DNA of 64,000 bases, from the NCBI RefSeq assembly GCF_002240355.1, contig NZ_CP016353.1, positions 2,964,501 through 3,028,500 of the forward strand, read 5' to 3'. This DNA comes from Prauserella marina (GTDB lineage Bacteria > Actinomycetota > Actinomycetes > Mycobacteriales > Pseudonocardiaceae). Below the pieces are notes generated by a model. That model had not been told where the DNA came from. It made no database searches and was given only the letters and a program-made list of their open reading frames with translations. This document shows positions 8,393 through 17,267 of the stretch, piece after piece. The first letter of the stretch is position 1, and the number at the start of each line of letters is the position of its first letter. The position numbers were made by a program, and so were the translations under genes.

Positions 8393-10279
8393 TCAGCGGT
8401 ATGTGGCCGCCAGCGCAAGTATCCGCCTCGCGACCATGTCGTTCTGCCGCAGTGACAAGGCGTTGGCCCGAGGGCGAGTGAAGGCACCGGCCGACCGCGT
8501 GCTGGTGTGCGGGCCGAGTGCGAAAAGGTTTCGGTGAACATGCCCGTTGACGTCGATCATCCTGCCGTCGCGGGTGTGGATTCTGCCGGAACCGATGGCT
8601 GGGCCCGGTTGTTCCGGAATCGTCTCCTCGGTGAGCCTGCCCGATTCGTACAGTGAGCGCAGCAGCGGGTCGGCCGCCGCGGTGACACTCGGCGATGGCA
8701 ATCGTGCCTCGATGAGCGTTCGGGCCGAGAAGGTTCCGGGAAAGCTCGCGCCATCGGCCAAAAACAGCCGTCGCTCGGTGTCGGTGCCGACGCGCAGGCC
8801 GGAACCCAGGAAATGCACGATCCCCGCCTCCTGAAGCGCGAGCAGTTCGGCGAGGCGCTGTGGCGGGGGGCCGCTGGCGAAGAAGCTGAAGAAACCGTGC
8901 CACCAGCCGTCGAGGTCGGAAAGCTGGGAACGCGCTCCGATCTTCCCCGTCGCGACGAGCGCGGCCAGCTGACCGTAGACCGACAGCAACGCGACGAAGG
9001 CGCCGAGGTCGGCGGAGAACGCGGGATTGGCGCGCCTGCCGAGGTCCGCCTCGATGTGGGAGCGTAGATACTTGCCGAAATCTTCGGCCGTGTCGAACGT
9101 CCTGCCCTCCAGCGGACGGTCGAGCGCGGTCAGGTCGAGCCGGTCGTCATAGGCCGGCACGGCGGTCTTGACGAGCGAGCGCATCGCGGGACTGTCCCAG
9201 CCGGCCTCGGCGAACCTGGCCTCGAAATCGGCCCTCGCCAGGTGAACCCGGTGCGGGTGGCTGGTCAGCAGTTCGCTGTAGTAGCCCCAGGCGATCTCCT
9301 TCGCTACGTGGGGCCAGACGTCGCGCCGGAAGTCGAGGCTTCCCGTTCGCTCGGCGAGCTCCCGCACGGTGGCCTCGCCGAAGAAACGGGGGAGCGGCGG
9401 CAGCGCCCCGCCGAGCGCGTAGCCCGGCTTCGCGTGATAAGGAACCCCGCGCCGCGATCCCACGTGCAGCACCGGCTCCGCCCCGCTCGGCACGTACCGG
9501 AGCGTGCCGGTGTCCAGCCGGTCGAACCTGCCCCCTCTGCCCTCGGTGAGCAGCAGCATCAAGTCGACGAAGGCAAGCCCGAAGCCGCGCACGATGACCG
9601 GTTCGCCCGGCGCGACCGCCGAATAGTCGACGTCGGCGGTGTAGCCTGGCGGGTAATAGGACAGTCCGGCCCGTTCGGCGAACGCGGCGAGTTCCGTGGC
9701 CGCGCGGTCCGGTTCGGCGTCGATGTGTCCCACGGTCAGTACCGTCGCGTCGGCGCGGAGCGGTCGCGATGCTCCCTCCAGCCATACCCATCCCGGTTCG
9801 GCTCCGGTGATCGCCGTTGCCCTGACCCGGTGTTCGCGAATCTCGATCGTGTCCGGCAACCCGGTTCGAACATGGTCGTACACCCAGGAAAGGTAGGCGC
9901 TCTGCAACCGCCGGGTCGGAAACGATCGTCCGGTGAGCGAGGCCAGTTCCGCCTCGACGTCGGCGGGCAGGCGCACCGGCAGTCGCCCCCGCCGCACGTT
10001 CTCCGCCCATTCGGCGAGCGAGGGACCGCTGCTCACCGGACCGTCCATGCGCACCGTGTCATCGGTGAACATGGTGACGTCCTCCGGCATCGAGTTCATC
10101 CGCAGCAGCGGTGATTGCGCGTAGCGCCAGATCCGGCCGGGGCCGGGAGGGTAAGGGTCGATCAGGTGGACGACGATCCGGCGCCCGCGTGCGAATTCGG
10201 CGGCGTTGGCCGAGATTCGTTCCAGTACACCGATTCCACGCGGCCCGGCACCCACGATCGCGAGCTGAAATGCCGACAC
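8393..10279 (-). CDS. FAD/NAD(P)-binding protein of the FAD_NAD_binding_9 type
   Basis: The 628-residue protein opens with a dinucleotide-binding motif IVGAGPRGIGVLERI and continues with DPYPPGPGRIWRYAQSP, the pattern of FAD/NAD(P)-binding proteins often found near siderophore or peptide-synthetase clusters, although no such cluster is here. A second nucleotide-binding region is suggested around residues 190-260 (PVIVRGFGLAFVDLMLLL). The start is GTG at 10279. No substrate can be assigned. It is divergent from the DUF1684 gene across about 190 bases and precedes the ssu-type operon on the same strand. Confidence 0.8.
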   Translation of the reverse strand: MSAFQLAIVGAGPRGIGVLERISANAAEFARGRRIVVHLIDPYPPGPGRIWRYAQSPLLRMNSMPEDVTMFTDDTVRMDGPVSSGPSLAEWAENVRRGRLPVRLPADVEAELASLTGRSFPTRRLQSAYLSWVYDHVRTGLPDTIEIREHRVRATAITGAEPGWVWLEGASRPLRADATVLTVGHIDAEPDRAATELAAFAERAGLSYYPPGYTADVDYSAVAPGEPVIVRGFGLAFVDLMLLLTEGRGGRFDRLDTGTLRYVPSGAEPVLHVGSRRGVPYHAKPGYALGGALPPLPRFFGEATVRELAERTGSLDFRRDVWPHVAKEIAWGYYSELLTSHPHRVHLARADFEARFAEAGWDSPAMRSLVKTAVPAYDDRLDLTALDRPLEGRTFDTAEDFGKYLRSHIEADLGRRANPAFSADLGAFVALLSVYGQLAALVATGKIGARSQLSDLDGWWHGFFSFFASGPPPQRLAELLALQEAGIVHFLGSGLRVGTDTERRLFLADGASFPGTFSARTLIEARLPSPSVTAAADPLLRSLYESGRLTEETIPEQPGPAIGSGRIHTRDGRMIDVNGHVHRNLFALGPHTSTRSAGAFTRPRANALSLRQNDMVARRILALAATYR

Positions 10280-10470
10280 GCTTCCACGTTAGTGTGATCG
10301 CGGTGCATTCCGGCAATGGTGTCCGGAGTGTGGACGGCGTTGCGGTAAATGCCGCTGGTGGCCATTGTCGTGCTGTGTTTCCCCGCGCGAGCATACGGCG
10401 GCGGAATTGATTCACAGGGTAAGAAACCCGGTGAGGACAGTTGATTTCAGGAAGAGTGAAAAGCGAGCCG

Positions 10471-11289
10471 ATGGCCACCACCGCGCATGACACGAGACGA
10501 CCCGGAACGGCGAGCGCGACGTCGCTCGCGGAATGGACGTCATGGCACGCCGAACGCGAGCGTGAACTCGCCTTGCCCTACGGCTGGCTCAGCCTCGCCG
10601 GGCTGCACTGGCTCGACGATCAGGCGAGGACGTTTCCGGGAGTTCCCGGTGCGTGGAGTGCGGGCAACGGCGCGGCGAGGGTGACGGCGGCCGAAGACGA
10701 GGAACTCGTCGTCGACGAACGCGTTCTCGACGGAACGACGCGGCTGAGCATTCACGAATCGGGTTCGGCCCTGTTCGCGACGTTCGGGGACGTGCGGCTG
10801 GAATTGCTGCGCAGGGACGGCAGGTTCGGCATCAGGGTCCGTGACCCCCGTACGAAGGCGAGGGAGAACTTCTCCGGAGTGCCGTCCTTCGCTTTCGACC
10901 CGGCGTGGGCCATTCCGGCGACCTTCGAACTGTACTCGCCGCCACACGTCATCATGGGCACGACGGCCCAGCCCGGACTACGGAACCGGCTGGAAGTAGT
11001 GGGGGAACTGCGATTCGGTTACTCCGGCAGCGAGTACTCACTCGCCGCGACGGCGGGCAAGGGCAGCGACCTCACCGTGTACTTCGGGGATGCGACCAAC
11101 GGCGGTACCACTGGCTCGTGGCGGACGTTGTCGGTGCCCCGGCCGCGATCGGGAAAGGCCGTGCTCGACTTCAACAGGGCCCTCAACCCGCCTTCGGCGT
11201 TCACCGCGTACGGCACCTGCCCTTGCCCACCTCCCGGTAACGTGTTGCCGTTCGCGGTACTGGCCGGGGAGCGCGCGCCCGCGTGGTGA
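10471..11289 (+). CDS. DUF1684 domain protein
   Basis: The 272 residues match the DUF1684 family: WHAERERELALPYGWLSLAG near the N-terminus, a central beta-rich region, and the conserved DFNRALNPPSAFTAYGTCPC ending near the C-terminus. The biochemical role of the family is not established. The ATG at 10471 is preferred over GTG 10456 and TTG 10441, which only add a short basic stretch. The gene converges on the cupin gene with two bases between stops, leaving no room for a separate terminator. Confidence 0.85.
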   Translation: MATTAHDTRRPGTASATSLAEWTSWHAERERELALPYGWLSLAGLHWLDDQARTFPGVPGAWSAGNGAARVTAAEDEELVVDERVLDGTTRLSIHESGSALFATFGDVRLELLRRDGRFGIRVRDPRTKARENFSGVPSFAFDPAWAIPATFELYSPPHVIMGTTAQPGLRNRLEVVGELRFGYSGSEYSLAATAGKGSDLTVYFGDATNGGTTGSWRTLSVPRPRSGKAVLDFNRALNPPSAFTAYGTCPCPPPGNVLPFAVLAGERAPAW

Positions 11290-11291
11290 GT

Positions 11292-11699
11292 TCACGGGTT
11301 CGCGACACCGACTGTGCGGGTGAGATCGGGCGCGGGTGACTTGAACTCAAGCCACCGGCTGCCGGTGACGGCGGCGACGGAGTGGGGAACGTGAGCGGGA
11401 TGCAGCAGCGCCTGTCCGGAGTGGAGTTCGACGTGCTCGCCGCTCACGGTGCCTTCCAGCGCGCCCGACAACAGGTACACGACGCTGTCGTGGTCGTGCT
11501 GATGCACCGGCGACGCGACGCCTTCCGGGTACTCGATCTCCAGCAGTACCCCGTTTTCGGCGGCCGTGAGCAACCGGACCCTGCCTTGGCCGCCGAGTAG
11601 TGCCTTGCCCTCGACGTGTGTGAGCGGTGTCCATTCAGGGAGGCCGGGGGGCTGCGCGGGCGCACTCGAATCCATGGCCGCGATCATGGCACGGATCAT
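11292..11699 (-). CDS. Small cupin-domain protein
   Basis: About 135 residues with a single cupin barrel. The first cupin motif is VHQHDHDSVVYLLSGALEG, with metal-ligand histidines and a downstream acidic residue. The second motif contains ALLHPAHVPHS. Such small cupins act as metal-dependent dioxygenases, isomerases or sensors; no substrate is evident. The start could be ATG 11699, 11687 or 11675. All give an intact barrel, and no strong ribosome-binding site separates them. The gene is divergent from the cysteine dioxygenase operon, and a palindrome at 11723-11737 lies in the shared upstream region. Confidence 0.8.
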   Translation of the reverse strand: MIRAMIAAMDSSAPAQPPGLPEWTPLTHVEGKALLGGQGRVRLLTAAENGVLLEIEYPEGVASPVHQHDHDSVVYLLSGALEGTVSGEHVELHSGQALLHPAHVPHSVAAVTGSRWLEFKSPAPDLTRTVGVANP

Positions 11700-11722
11700 C
11701 GCGCCGGGGCAGGTGTGGATTT

Positions 11723-11737
11723 CTTTCGGAACGAAAG
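11723..11737. promoter_or_regulatory. Palindrome CTTTCG-GAA-CGAAAG between cupin and cysteine dioxygenase genes
   Basis: Perfect 6-base arms with a 3-base centre, 24-48 bases upstream of the possible cupin starts and upstream of the leader peptide of the plus-strand operon. It matches 13 of 15 positions with 8346-8360 and with the reverse complement of 40903-40917. It is therefore a plausible operator shared by sulfur-related genes. The binding protein is unknown. Confidence 0.5.
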
Positions 11738-11814
11738 TCTCTGCCGAAGGGGAGTGCCGTTCCGGCCGGCGAGACGGCACCCCCGCGCGGTTGCCATCGT
11801 GCGATGATCGCGTC

Positions 11815-11895
11815 GTGTTCCGAGTTTTCCATGGCTGGCGTGACCGAACCGTCGACTTGCTGCTGGTCGCCTCGTGCGGGTGTCGCCGGGCCTGA
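11815..11895 (+). CDS. Short cysteine-containing leader peptide upstream of cysteine dioxygenase
   Basis: A 26-codon frame from GTG 11815 to TGA 11895 encodes a basic peptide ending in VDLLLVASCGCRRA. This resembles actinobacterial leader peptides of the pattern RR-x-VDL-x-RV-x-S-x-x-C-R found before sulfur-metabolism operons. Two cysteine codons and three arginine codons sit in the last eight codons. It ends 57 bases before the dioxygenase ATG at 11953. Translation stalling at the cysteine codons when cysteine is scarce could control the downstream operon; this is inference by analogy. It could instead be a chance frame, but its position and C-terminal pattern argue against that. Confidence 0.6.
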   Translation: MFRVFHGWRDRTVDLLLVASCGCRRA

Positions 11896-11952
11896 CCTCA
11901 TCGCCCCGTGAACATCACAGCCGTACCAGCCGTATTCGGAGTGAACCCGCCC

Positions 11953-12531
11953 ATGACCGCCTTGACCGCTGAACTTGACATCCACCCGGAACTGGACACC
12001 GCTTCCCTGCGCGGGCAGCTGAGCCAAGAACGTCCACTGTGGACTCCGCGCCAGCTGCGCGAGCTGACCTTCTCGACGGCGACCGAACTCGCGGGTCCGC
12101 TGACCGGCCTGCTGCGCTACGTACCCGAACAACGCTGGTGGCTGCGGCTCGGCCTGACGAGGGGGGTCGAGTTGTGGCTGCTGACCTGGCTGCCGGGGCA
12201 GGGAACCCAGCCACACGACCACGGCGGGGCGGCCGGTTCCTTCGCGGTACTGACCGGACGCCTCACCGAGAGCTACCGCTACCCGGGCGGCCCCATCCGG
12301 CTGGTCGCGCACGACACGGGGACGGCGGTGGGCTTCGGCGCGGGCCACGCGCACCAGGTGACCAACACCGGCGACGTGCCCGCGGCGAGCGTGCACGCCT
12401 ATTCGCCTCCGCTCGTGCCGACCCGGCAGTACGCCAGTCTCGCGGACATTCCCGCCGAAATTCCACCCTTGCCCGCGCTGGATCTGACTTTCGACCAACT
12501 CAAGGCGCGAGCCGACCTGGAGGGACCGTGA
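11953..12531 (+). CDS. Cysteine dioxygenase, type I
   Basis: Oxidises L-cysteine to cysteine sulfinate with a non-haem Fe(II). The 192-residue product has the metal-ligand motif PHDHGGAAGSFAVL followed by GRLTESY, and the third histidine in GAGHAHQVTN. The preceding WLPGQGT is typical of bacterial members. ATG 11953 (MTALTAELD) is preferred over GTG 11908, since actinobacterial homologues begin in this way and the leader peptide ends at 11895. The rhodanese gene starts inside its stop (GTGA overlap). The pair suggests cysteine sulfur catabolism or detoxification. Confidence 0.9.
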   Translation: MTALTAELDIHPELDTASLRGQLSQERPLWTPRQLRELTFSTATELAGPLTGLLRYVPEQRWWLRLGLTRGVELWLLTWLPGQGTQPHDHGGAAGSFAVLTGRLTESYRYPGGPIRLVAHDTGTAVGFGAGHAHQVTNTGDVPAASVHAYSPPLVPTRQYASLADIPAEIPPLPALDLTFDQLKARADLEGP

Positions 12532-12920
12532 CCGTCGATGACCTGCTCGCCGAGGCGCGTTCCGTGCTCACGCGAGTCACGCCCTGGCAAGCACAGGAGC
12601 TTCGCGGCTCCGGTGCGTTGCTCGTCGACATCCGGCCCCGGCACGACCGCCTTGCCGAAGGCGAGATTCCGGGTTCGGTGCCCATCGAGCGCATCGTGCT
12701 GGAATGGCGACTCGATCCTCGCGGGGCGCACCGCATCGACGGCGTCACCGAGAACAGGCCGATCGTGGTGCTGTGCAACGAGGGCTACGCCTCCAGCCTG
12801 GCCGCCAGAGACCTCCGCCGCCTCGGCTTGACCAGGGCGACCGACCTGATCGGTGGGTTCAGAGCCTGGGCACGCGAAGGGCTGCCGGTGAGGGAGGGGG
12901 CGACGGAGGCCATCACGTGA
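12528..12920 (+). CDS. Rhodanese-like sulfurtransferase
   Basis: The single rhodanese domain of 130 residues has LLVDIRPRHDR near residue 30 and the active-site loop VVLCNEGYASS, with the catalytic cysteine near residue 85, then GGFRAWAREGLPV. It can carry a persulfide and pass sulfur to an acceptor in the cytoplasm. Translation is coupled to the dioxygenase by a four-base overlap, so it probably handles sulfur released from the same pathway. This pairing is common in actinobacteria. The in vivo acceptor is unknown. Confidence 0.9.
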   Translation: MTVDDLLAEARSVLTRVTPWQAQELRGSGALLVDIRPRHDRLAEGEIPGSVPIERIVLEWRLDPRGAHRIDGVTENRPIVVLCNEGYASSLAARDLRRLGLTRATDLIGGFRAWAREGLPVREGATEAIT

Positions 12921-12963
12921 CCAGTACTGTCCCGCCGCCGCGCCGACCCCCGGGAGATTCGCC

Positions 12964-13512
12964 GTGTCCAGAATTCTCGCACTGTCCGGAAGTCCCTCGC
13001 GGACCTCGAAGACCGAAGCGGTACTCGAACATCTCGCCATCCGGCTTCGCGGTCACGGGCACACGATGGCTCTGGCCCCGGTCAGGGAACTTCCGGCGAG
13101 CGCGCTGCTCGCCGGTGACGCGGGGGACCCCGACATCGCGGCACTCGCCGAAGCCATCGCGGGTGCCGACGGCCTCATCGTCGCCTCGCCGGTGTACAAG
13201 GCCGCCTACAGTGGACTCCTGAAGTCGTTGCTCGATCTGCTGCCGCAGTTCGCGCTGGAGGGCAAGACGGTGCTGCCGCTCGCCACCGGCGGCAGCCTGG
13301 CACACGTGCTCGCCATCGACTACGCCTTCCGGCCGGTTCTGCACTCGATGGGTGCCGAACACGTCATCCAGGGTTACTTCCTGCTTGACCGGTTCATCGA
13401 GGTCACGGAAGGCGGTGTGCTGCTCGCGCCAGAGGCCGAACCCGCCCTGTTGTCCATTGTGGATTTCTTCTCGGCCGTGTTGTCGCGGCGGAGCGAGTTC
13501 GCGGCGGCCTGA
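12964..13512 (+). CDS. ssuE: NADPH-dependent FMN reductase, SsuE-like
   Basis: The 182-residue flavodoxin-like reductase begins with the FMN phosphate-binding loop LALSGSPSRTSKTEAVL and contains the ASPVYKAAYSGLLKSLLD segment characteristic of SsuE/MsuE-type enzymes. It would supply reduced FMN to two-component monooxygenases, such as the LLM pair at 788-3324. The GTG start lies 43 bases after the rhodanese stop on the same strand, so one operon (dioxygenase, rhodanese, reductase) is likely. It converges with the LysR gene five bases away. Confidence 0.87.
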   Translation: MSRILALSGSPSRTSKTEAVLEHLAIRLRGHGHTMALAPVRELPASALLAGDAGDPDIAALAEAIAGADGLIVASPVYKAAYSGLLKSLLDLLPQFALEGKTVLPLATGGSLAHVLAIDYAFRPVLHSMGAEHVIQGYFLLDRFIEVTEGGVLLAPEAEPALLSIVDFFSAVLSRRSEFAAA

Positions 13513-13517
13513 CGTCC

Positions 13518-14447
13518 TCACGCCCACTCGGCGCCGGGTGGCAGGCGCAATCGCTGGGAGCGTGCGGAAGCGAGCAGTTCCATGAGGGCGAGAGCGGGCC
13601 GGGAAAGGGGACGTGCCGGGTCATGGATCAGGCAGAGGTCGCGTTCGACGACCGGGCCGGTCAGCGGTCGCTGGTCCAGGTCCGCGAACGCCATCATCGG
13701 CAGCACGAGCCCCGGCACGGCCGAGACACCCAGTCCCGCGCCGACGAGCCCGGCGACCGCGCCGATGTTGCGTGCCTCGGTGACCGGCCCGGTCGGCACT
13801 TCCCTCGCTGACAGTGTCCGGTCCACATAGGTCCGGATACTGCTCGTCGGGTCGAAAGCCACGAACGGTTCCGCCGCGAGGTCCGCCCAGGTCAATTCCG
13901 CGCGCTCGGCGAAGCGGTGCCCGCGCGGGAAGACACAGGCGAACCGGTCGGTGGCCACCCTTCGGGCCCGCAGCGGGGGAGGAACGGTCGCCGCGACCGT
14001 GACGGCCATGTCGACCGTGCCCTCGGCGACATGGCCGAGTACCTCGCGGGAAAGGCCGTCGCGGATCGTGACGACGACCCCGGCCCGTTCGGCGCGGAAG
14101 GCTGAGATCACCGGAGGCAGCAGCGTGCCGGCCAGTGAGGGAAGCGCCGCGACGGAGACGGTCCCGCGCGTTCCGGCCAGATAGCCGTCGAAGTGGTTGA
14201 GGGCGGTGTCGAAGTCGGCAAGCAGTCGCCGTGCGATGGCCAGGAACTGCTCGCCGTCGGCCGTCGGCCGCACGGTCCGGGTGGTGCGGTCGAACAGCGA
14301 TACGCCGAGTTGCCTCTCGACCTCCAGCACCGTCCGGCTCACCGACGATTGGGCGACGCGCAACTCCCGTGCCGCGGCCGTGTAGCCGCCGAGATCGGCG
14401 ACCGCGACCGTGGTCCGCAGGTGCCGGATGCCGATATCCATGCCCAT
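13518..14447 (-). CDS. LysR-family transcriptional regulator
   Basis: The 309-residue protein has an N-terminal winged helix (LGGYTAAARELRVAQSSVSR, residues 19-38) and a periplasmic-binding-like effector domain (residues about 90-300). It is transcribed divergently from the CitMHS transporter gene, the usual layout for a LysR activator and its target. The 104-base interval contains an AT-rich stretch around 14445-14475 (including AACTTATGTT) that stands out from the GC-rich surroundings and is the likely operator region. The inducer is probably a substrate of the transporter/AtuA locus, which is an inference from position. The start may be ATG 14447 or 14441. Confidence 0.88.
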   Translation of the reverse strand: MGMDIGIRHLRTTVAVADLGGYTAAARELRVAQSSVSRTVLEVERQLGVSLFDRTTRTVRPTADGEQFLAIARRLLADFDTALNHFDGYLAGTRGTVSVAALPSLAGTLLPPVISAFRAERAGVVVTIRDGLSREVLGHVAEGTVDMAVTVAATVPPPLRARRVATDRFACVFPRGHRFAERAELTWADLAAEPFVAFDPTSSIRTYVDRTLSAREVPTGPVTEARNIGAVAGLVGAGLGVSAVPGLVLPMMAFADLDQRPLTGPVVERDLCLIHDPARPLSRPALALMELLASARSQRLRLPPGAEWA

Positions 14448-14551
14448 ATCGCATCAATGTATCTGAAACTTATGTTGGACCCGCCGGGAGGTGACCCGCA
14501 GACTCAGTGCCCGAGTCGTTGTCACCAGAATCGAGTGAGAGGCCGGGGCCA

Positions 14552-15904
14552 ATGCTGTCCCTGACGGGTTTCCTGACCATCGGCGTGATTCTCGCCTTGC
14601 TGCTGACCAACCGCGTCGCGGGTGTGGTCGCACTGGCGGGCGTGCCGGTGCTGGCAGGGTTGATCGCGGGCTTCACCCCGTCCGAGATCGGCGAGTTCGT
14701 CGGCGGCGGACTCGAAGGTGTCGCAGGGGTCGCCACGATGTTCGTGTTCGCGATCGTCTACTTCGGAGTGATGCGCGACGCGGGCCTTTTCGATCCCTTG
14801 ATCAGACGGATCATGTCGTTCGCGGGCAAAGCACCGGTCACGATCTGTGTCGCGACGACGGCACTGGCCTGCGCGGCGCACCTGGACGGCGCGGGCGCAA
14901 CGACCTTCCTGATCACCATTCCCGCGATGCTTCCGCTGTTCGACCGGCTCGGGATGAGCCGCCTCGTCCTCACCACCTGCGTCGGTCTTGGTGCCGGGGT
15001 GATGAATCTGCTTCCGTGGGGCGGGCCAGGTGCGCGGGCGGCCGCCACGACCGGCGAAGCGGCGAACGACCTGTGGGTTCCGCTGATTCCCGCGCAGGCG
15101 GTCGGCGTGGTCGCCGCACTCGGCATCGCCTGGCTGCTTGGCCGCCGTGAGCAGCGGCGCCTCGCCGCGATCCCGGCGCCTTCGGGCGACGAGGAAGGCT
15201 CGGCGTTCGCCGATGCCGACGAGCCGGTCGCGACCGAACCCGCCCAGGGAGCCGGGGCAGGGGAGGATCTGCGGCGCCCGCGTTTGCTGTGGTTCAACAC
15301 GCTGCTGACGATCGGCGTCATCGCGTGCCTCGTCACCGGGGTCGCGCCGCCGGAACTGCTCTTCCTCGTCGCCGCCGTGATCGCGCTCGTCGTGAACTAT
15401 CCGGGCCTGCGACGGCAGACCGTGCGCATCGAGGCACACGCCAAGGGAGCCATGCTGATGGCGACCACGCTGCTCGCGGCAGGCGTGCTCCTCGGCATCC
15501 TCGAAGGCAGCGGCATGATCGAGGCGATGGCATCGACCGCGGCCGGTCTCATCCCCGAGGGCGCGGCACCGGCGTTGCCACTGATCGTCGGTGTGCTCGG
15601 CGTACCGTTGAGCCTGCTGTTCGGGCCGGACGCGTTCTACTTCGGAGTGCTTCCCGTGCTCAACGGTGTCGCAGAACAATTCGGGGTCGCCAGCGCTGAC
15701 ATCGCTCAGGCCGCACTGCTCGGCCAGGAGACCGTCGGCTTCCCGATCAGCCCGCTCACCGGTTCGTTCTACCTGCTGGTCGGCTTGGCCGGAGTCGAAA
15801 TCGGACGGCACATCAGGCACCTGTTCGGATGGGCCTGGCTGGTCAGCCTGATCATGCTGCTGGTCGCCGTCGCCACGGGAGCGGTACCGCTGTGGGCGTC
15901 GTGA
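14552..15904 (+). CDS. CitMHS-family citrate/organic-acid transporter
   Basis: A 450-residue inner-membrane protein with about twelve hydrophobic helices. It carries the HLDGAGATTFLITIPAMLPL segment and the late GQETVGFPISPLTGSFYLL segment of the CitMHS (metal-citrate/H+ symporter) family. ATG 14552 with AGAGG nine bases upstream is preferred to GTG 14507, which adds 15 polar residues. A poorly conserved acidic loop near residues 210-245 is cytoplasmic by prediction. It is likely co-transcribed with atuA-like genes 22 bases downstream and controlled by the divergent LysR. The exact acid is unknown. Confidence 0.87.
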   Translation: MLSLTGFLTIGVILALLLTNRVAGVVALAGVPVLAGLIAGFTPSEIGEFVGGGLEGVAGVATMFVFAIVYFGVMRDAGLFDPLIRRIMSFAGKAPVTICVATTALACAAHLDGAGATTFLITIPAMLPLFDRLGMSRLVLTTCVGLGAGVMNLLPWGGPGARAAATTGEAANDLWVPLIPAQAVGVVAALGIAWLLGRREQRRLAAIPAPSGDEEGSAFADADEPVATEPAQGAGAGEDLRRPRLLWFNTLLTIGVIACLVTGVAPPELLFLVAAVIALVVNYPGLRRQTVRIEAHAKGAMLMATTLLAAGVLLGILEGSGMIEAMASTAAGLIPEGAAPALPLIVGVLGVPLSLLFGPDAFYFGVLPVLNGVAEQFGVASADIAQAALLGQETVGFPISPLTGSFYLLVGLAGVEIGRHIRHLFGWAWLVSLIMLLVAVATGAVPLWAS

Positions 15905-15926
15905 TCCGTCGGAGGAGGAGGGCCGG

Positions 15927-17267
15927 ATGAGCAGAAGAACCGTGCGGCTCGGCGCGGGTGCCGGGTTCGCCGGCGACCGGATCGACCCGGCCGTGGACCT
16001 GGCCCGGCGCGGAGAACTCGACTACCTGATATTCGAGTGCCTTGGCGAACGGACGGTCGCGGCGGCGCAGTCGCGGCGGCTGGCCGACCCCGCCTCGGGC
16101 TACGACCCGTTGCTGGAAGCCAGGTTGCTGGCCGTGTTGCCCTACGCCGCGGAGGCGGGCACGACCGTGGTCACCAACTCCGGTGCCGCCAATCCGGTCG
16201 CGGCCGGTGAACTGGCGGCGCGCATCGCGGCACGATCGGGTCTTGCCTCGCGTGTCGCGGTCGTCACCGGCGATGACGTGCTGGACACGGTGCGCCGCGC
16301 CGACCCAGTCGTGTGGGAGACCGGCCAGCGGTTGTCCGCCTGTCAGGACGAGTTGATCTCAGCCAATGCCTACCTCGGTAGCCAACCGGTTGCCGCGGCC
16401 CTGGCACAGGGAGCGGACGTGGTGCTCACCGGCAGGCTGGCCGACCCCGCGCTGTACCTCGGCCCGCTGCGATACCGGCACGGCTGGGGCGAGACGGAGT
16501 GGGACTCGCTCGGTGCCGGGACGGTGACCGGTCACCTGCTCGAATGCGCGGGCCAGCTCACCGGTGGCTACTTCGCCGACCCCGGCACGAAGCCGGTGCC
16601 GGGGATGGCCAGGCTGGGGTTCCCGTTCGCCGACGTCGCCGCCGACGGTACTGCCGTGCTCGGCAAACTTCCCGGAACCGGTGGGAGGCTGGACATCCGC
16701 ACCTGCGCCGAGCAGTTACTGTACGAAGTGGACGATCCGACTGCCTACCTCACGCCGGACGTCACAGCGGACTTCTCGCGGGTCACATTCACCCAGACCG
16801 ATGCGGACCAAGTGCTGGTGGAAGGTGCGGGAGGGCGTCCTCGCCCCGAAGACCTCAAGGTGACACTCGGCTTCCGGGGTGGCTGGACCGGCGAGGGGCA
16901 GATCGGTTACGCGGGCCCAAGGGCACTCGATCGCGCCAAACTCGCGGGCGACATCGTGCGTGAGCGGCTGGTCGCCGTTCACGGCGTGGACGAGACGGCG
17001 ATCCGGGTCGAGTACATCGGGGCAGGCGCGCTGTTTCGCGGCTTGGTGTCCGATGTGGATCCGGTCGAGGTCCGGCTACGGGTGTCCGCTCGCGTCGCGG
17101 ACGCCGAACTCGCCGACGCGATCGGCTGGGAGGTCGAGTCCCTCTACACCAACGGTCCCGCCGGAGGTGGCGGGGCCGCGCGGCACCTCCGCGAGGTGGT
17201 GGCCGTCCGCTCGTGCCTGCTGCCGAGGAATTCGGTGCGTCCCGACGTCCATCTGCTGGAGGGGTGA
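15927..17267 (+). CDS. AtuA-family protein (DUF1446)
   Basis: The 446 residues follow the AtuA pattern: LGAGAGFAGDRIDPAVDLA at the N-terminus, FECLGERT near residue 36, TNSGAANP near residue 80, and GRLADPALYLGPL near residue 170. AtuA is required for acyclic terpene utilisation in Pseudomonas, but relatives next to CitMHS transporters and LysR regulators are widespread and probably act on other acids. A GGAGGAGG ribosome-binding site precedes the ATG. Its stop overlaps the start of the small gene that follows. The reaction catalysed is not established. Confidence 0.87.
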   Translation: MSRRTVRLGAGAGFAGDRIDPAVDLARRGELDYLIFECLGERTVAAAQSRRLADPASGYDPLLEARLLAVLPYAAEAGTTVVTNSGAANPVAAGELAARIAARSGLASRVAVVTGDDVLDTVRRADPVVWETGQRLSACQDELISANAYLGSQPVAAALAQGADVVLTGRLADPALYLGPLRYRHGWGETEWDSLGAGTVTGHLLECAGQLTGGYFADPGTKPVPGMARLGFPFADVAADGTAVLGKLPGTGGRLDIRTCAEQLLYEVDDPTAYLTPDVTADFSRVTFTQTDADQVLVEGAGGRPRPEDLKVTLGFRGGWTGEGQIGYAGPRALDRAKLAGDIVRERLVAVHGVDETAIRVEYIGAGALFRGLVSDVDPVEVRLRVSARVADAELADAIGWEVESLYTNGPAGGGGAARHLREVVAVRSCLLPRNSVRPDVHLLEG

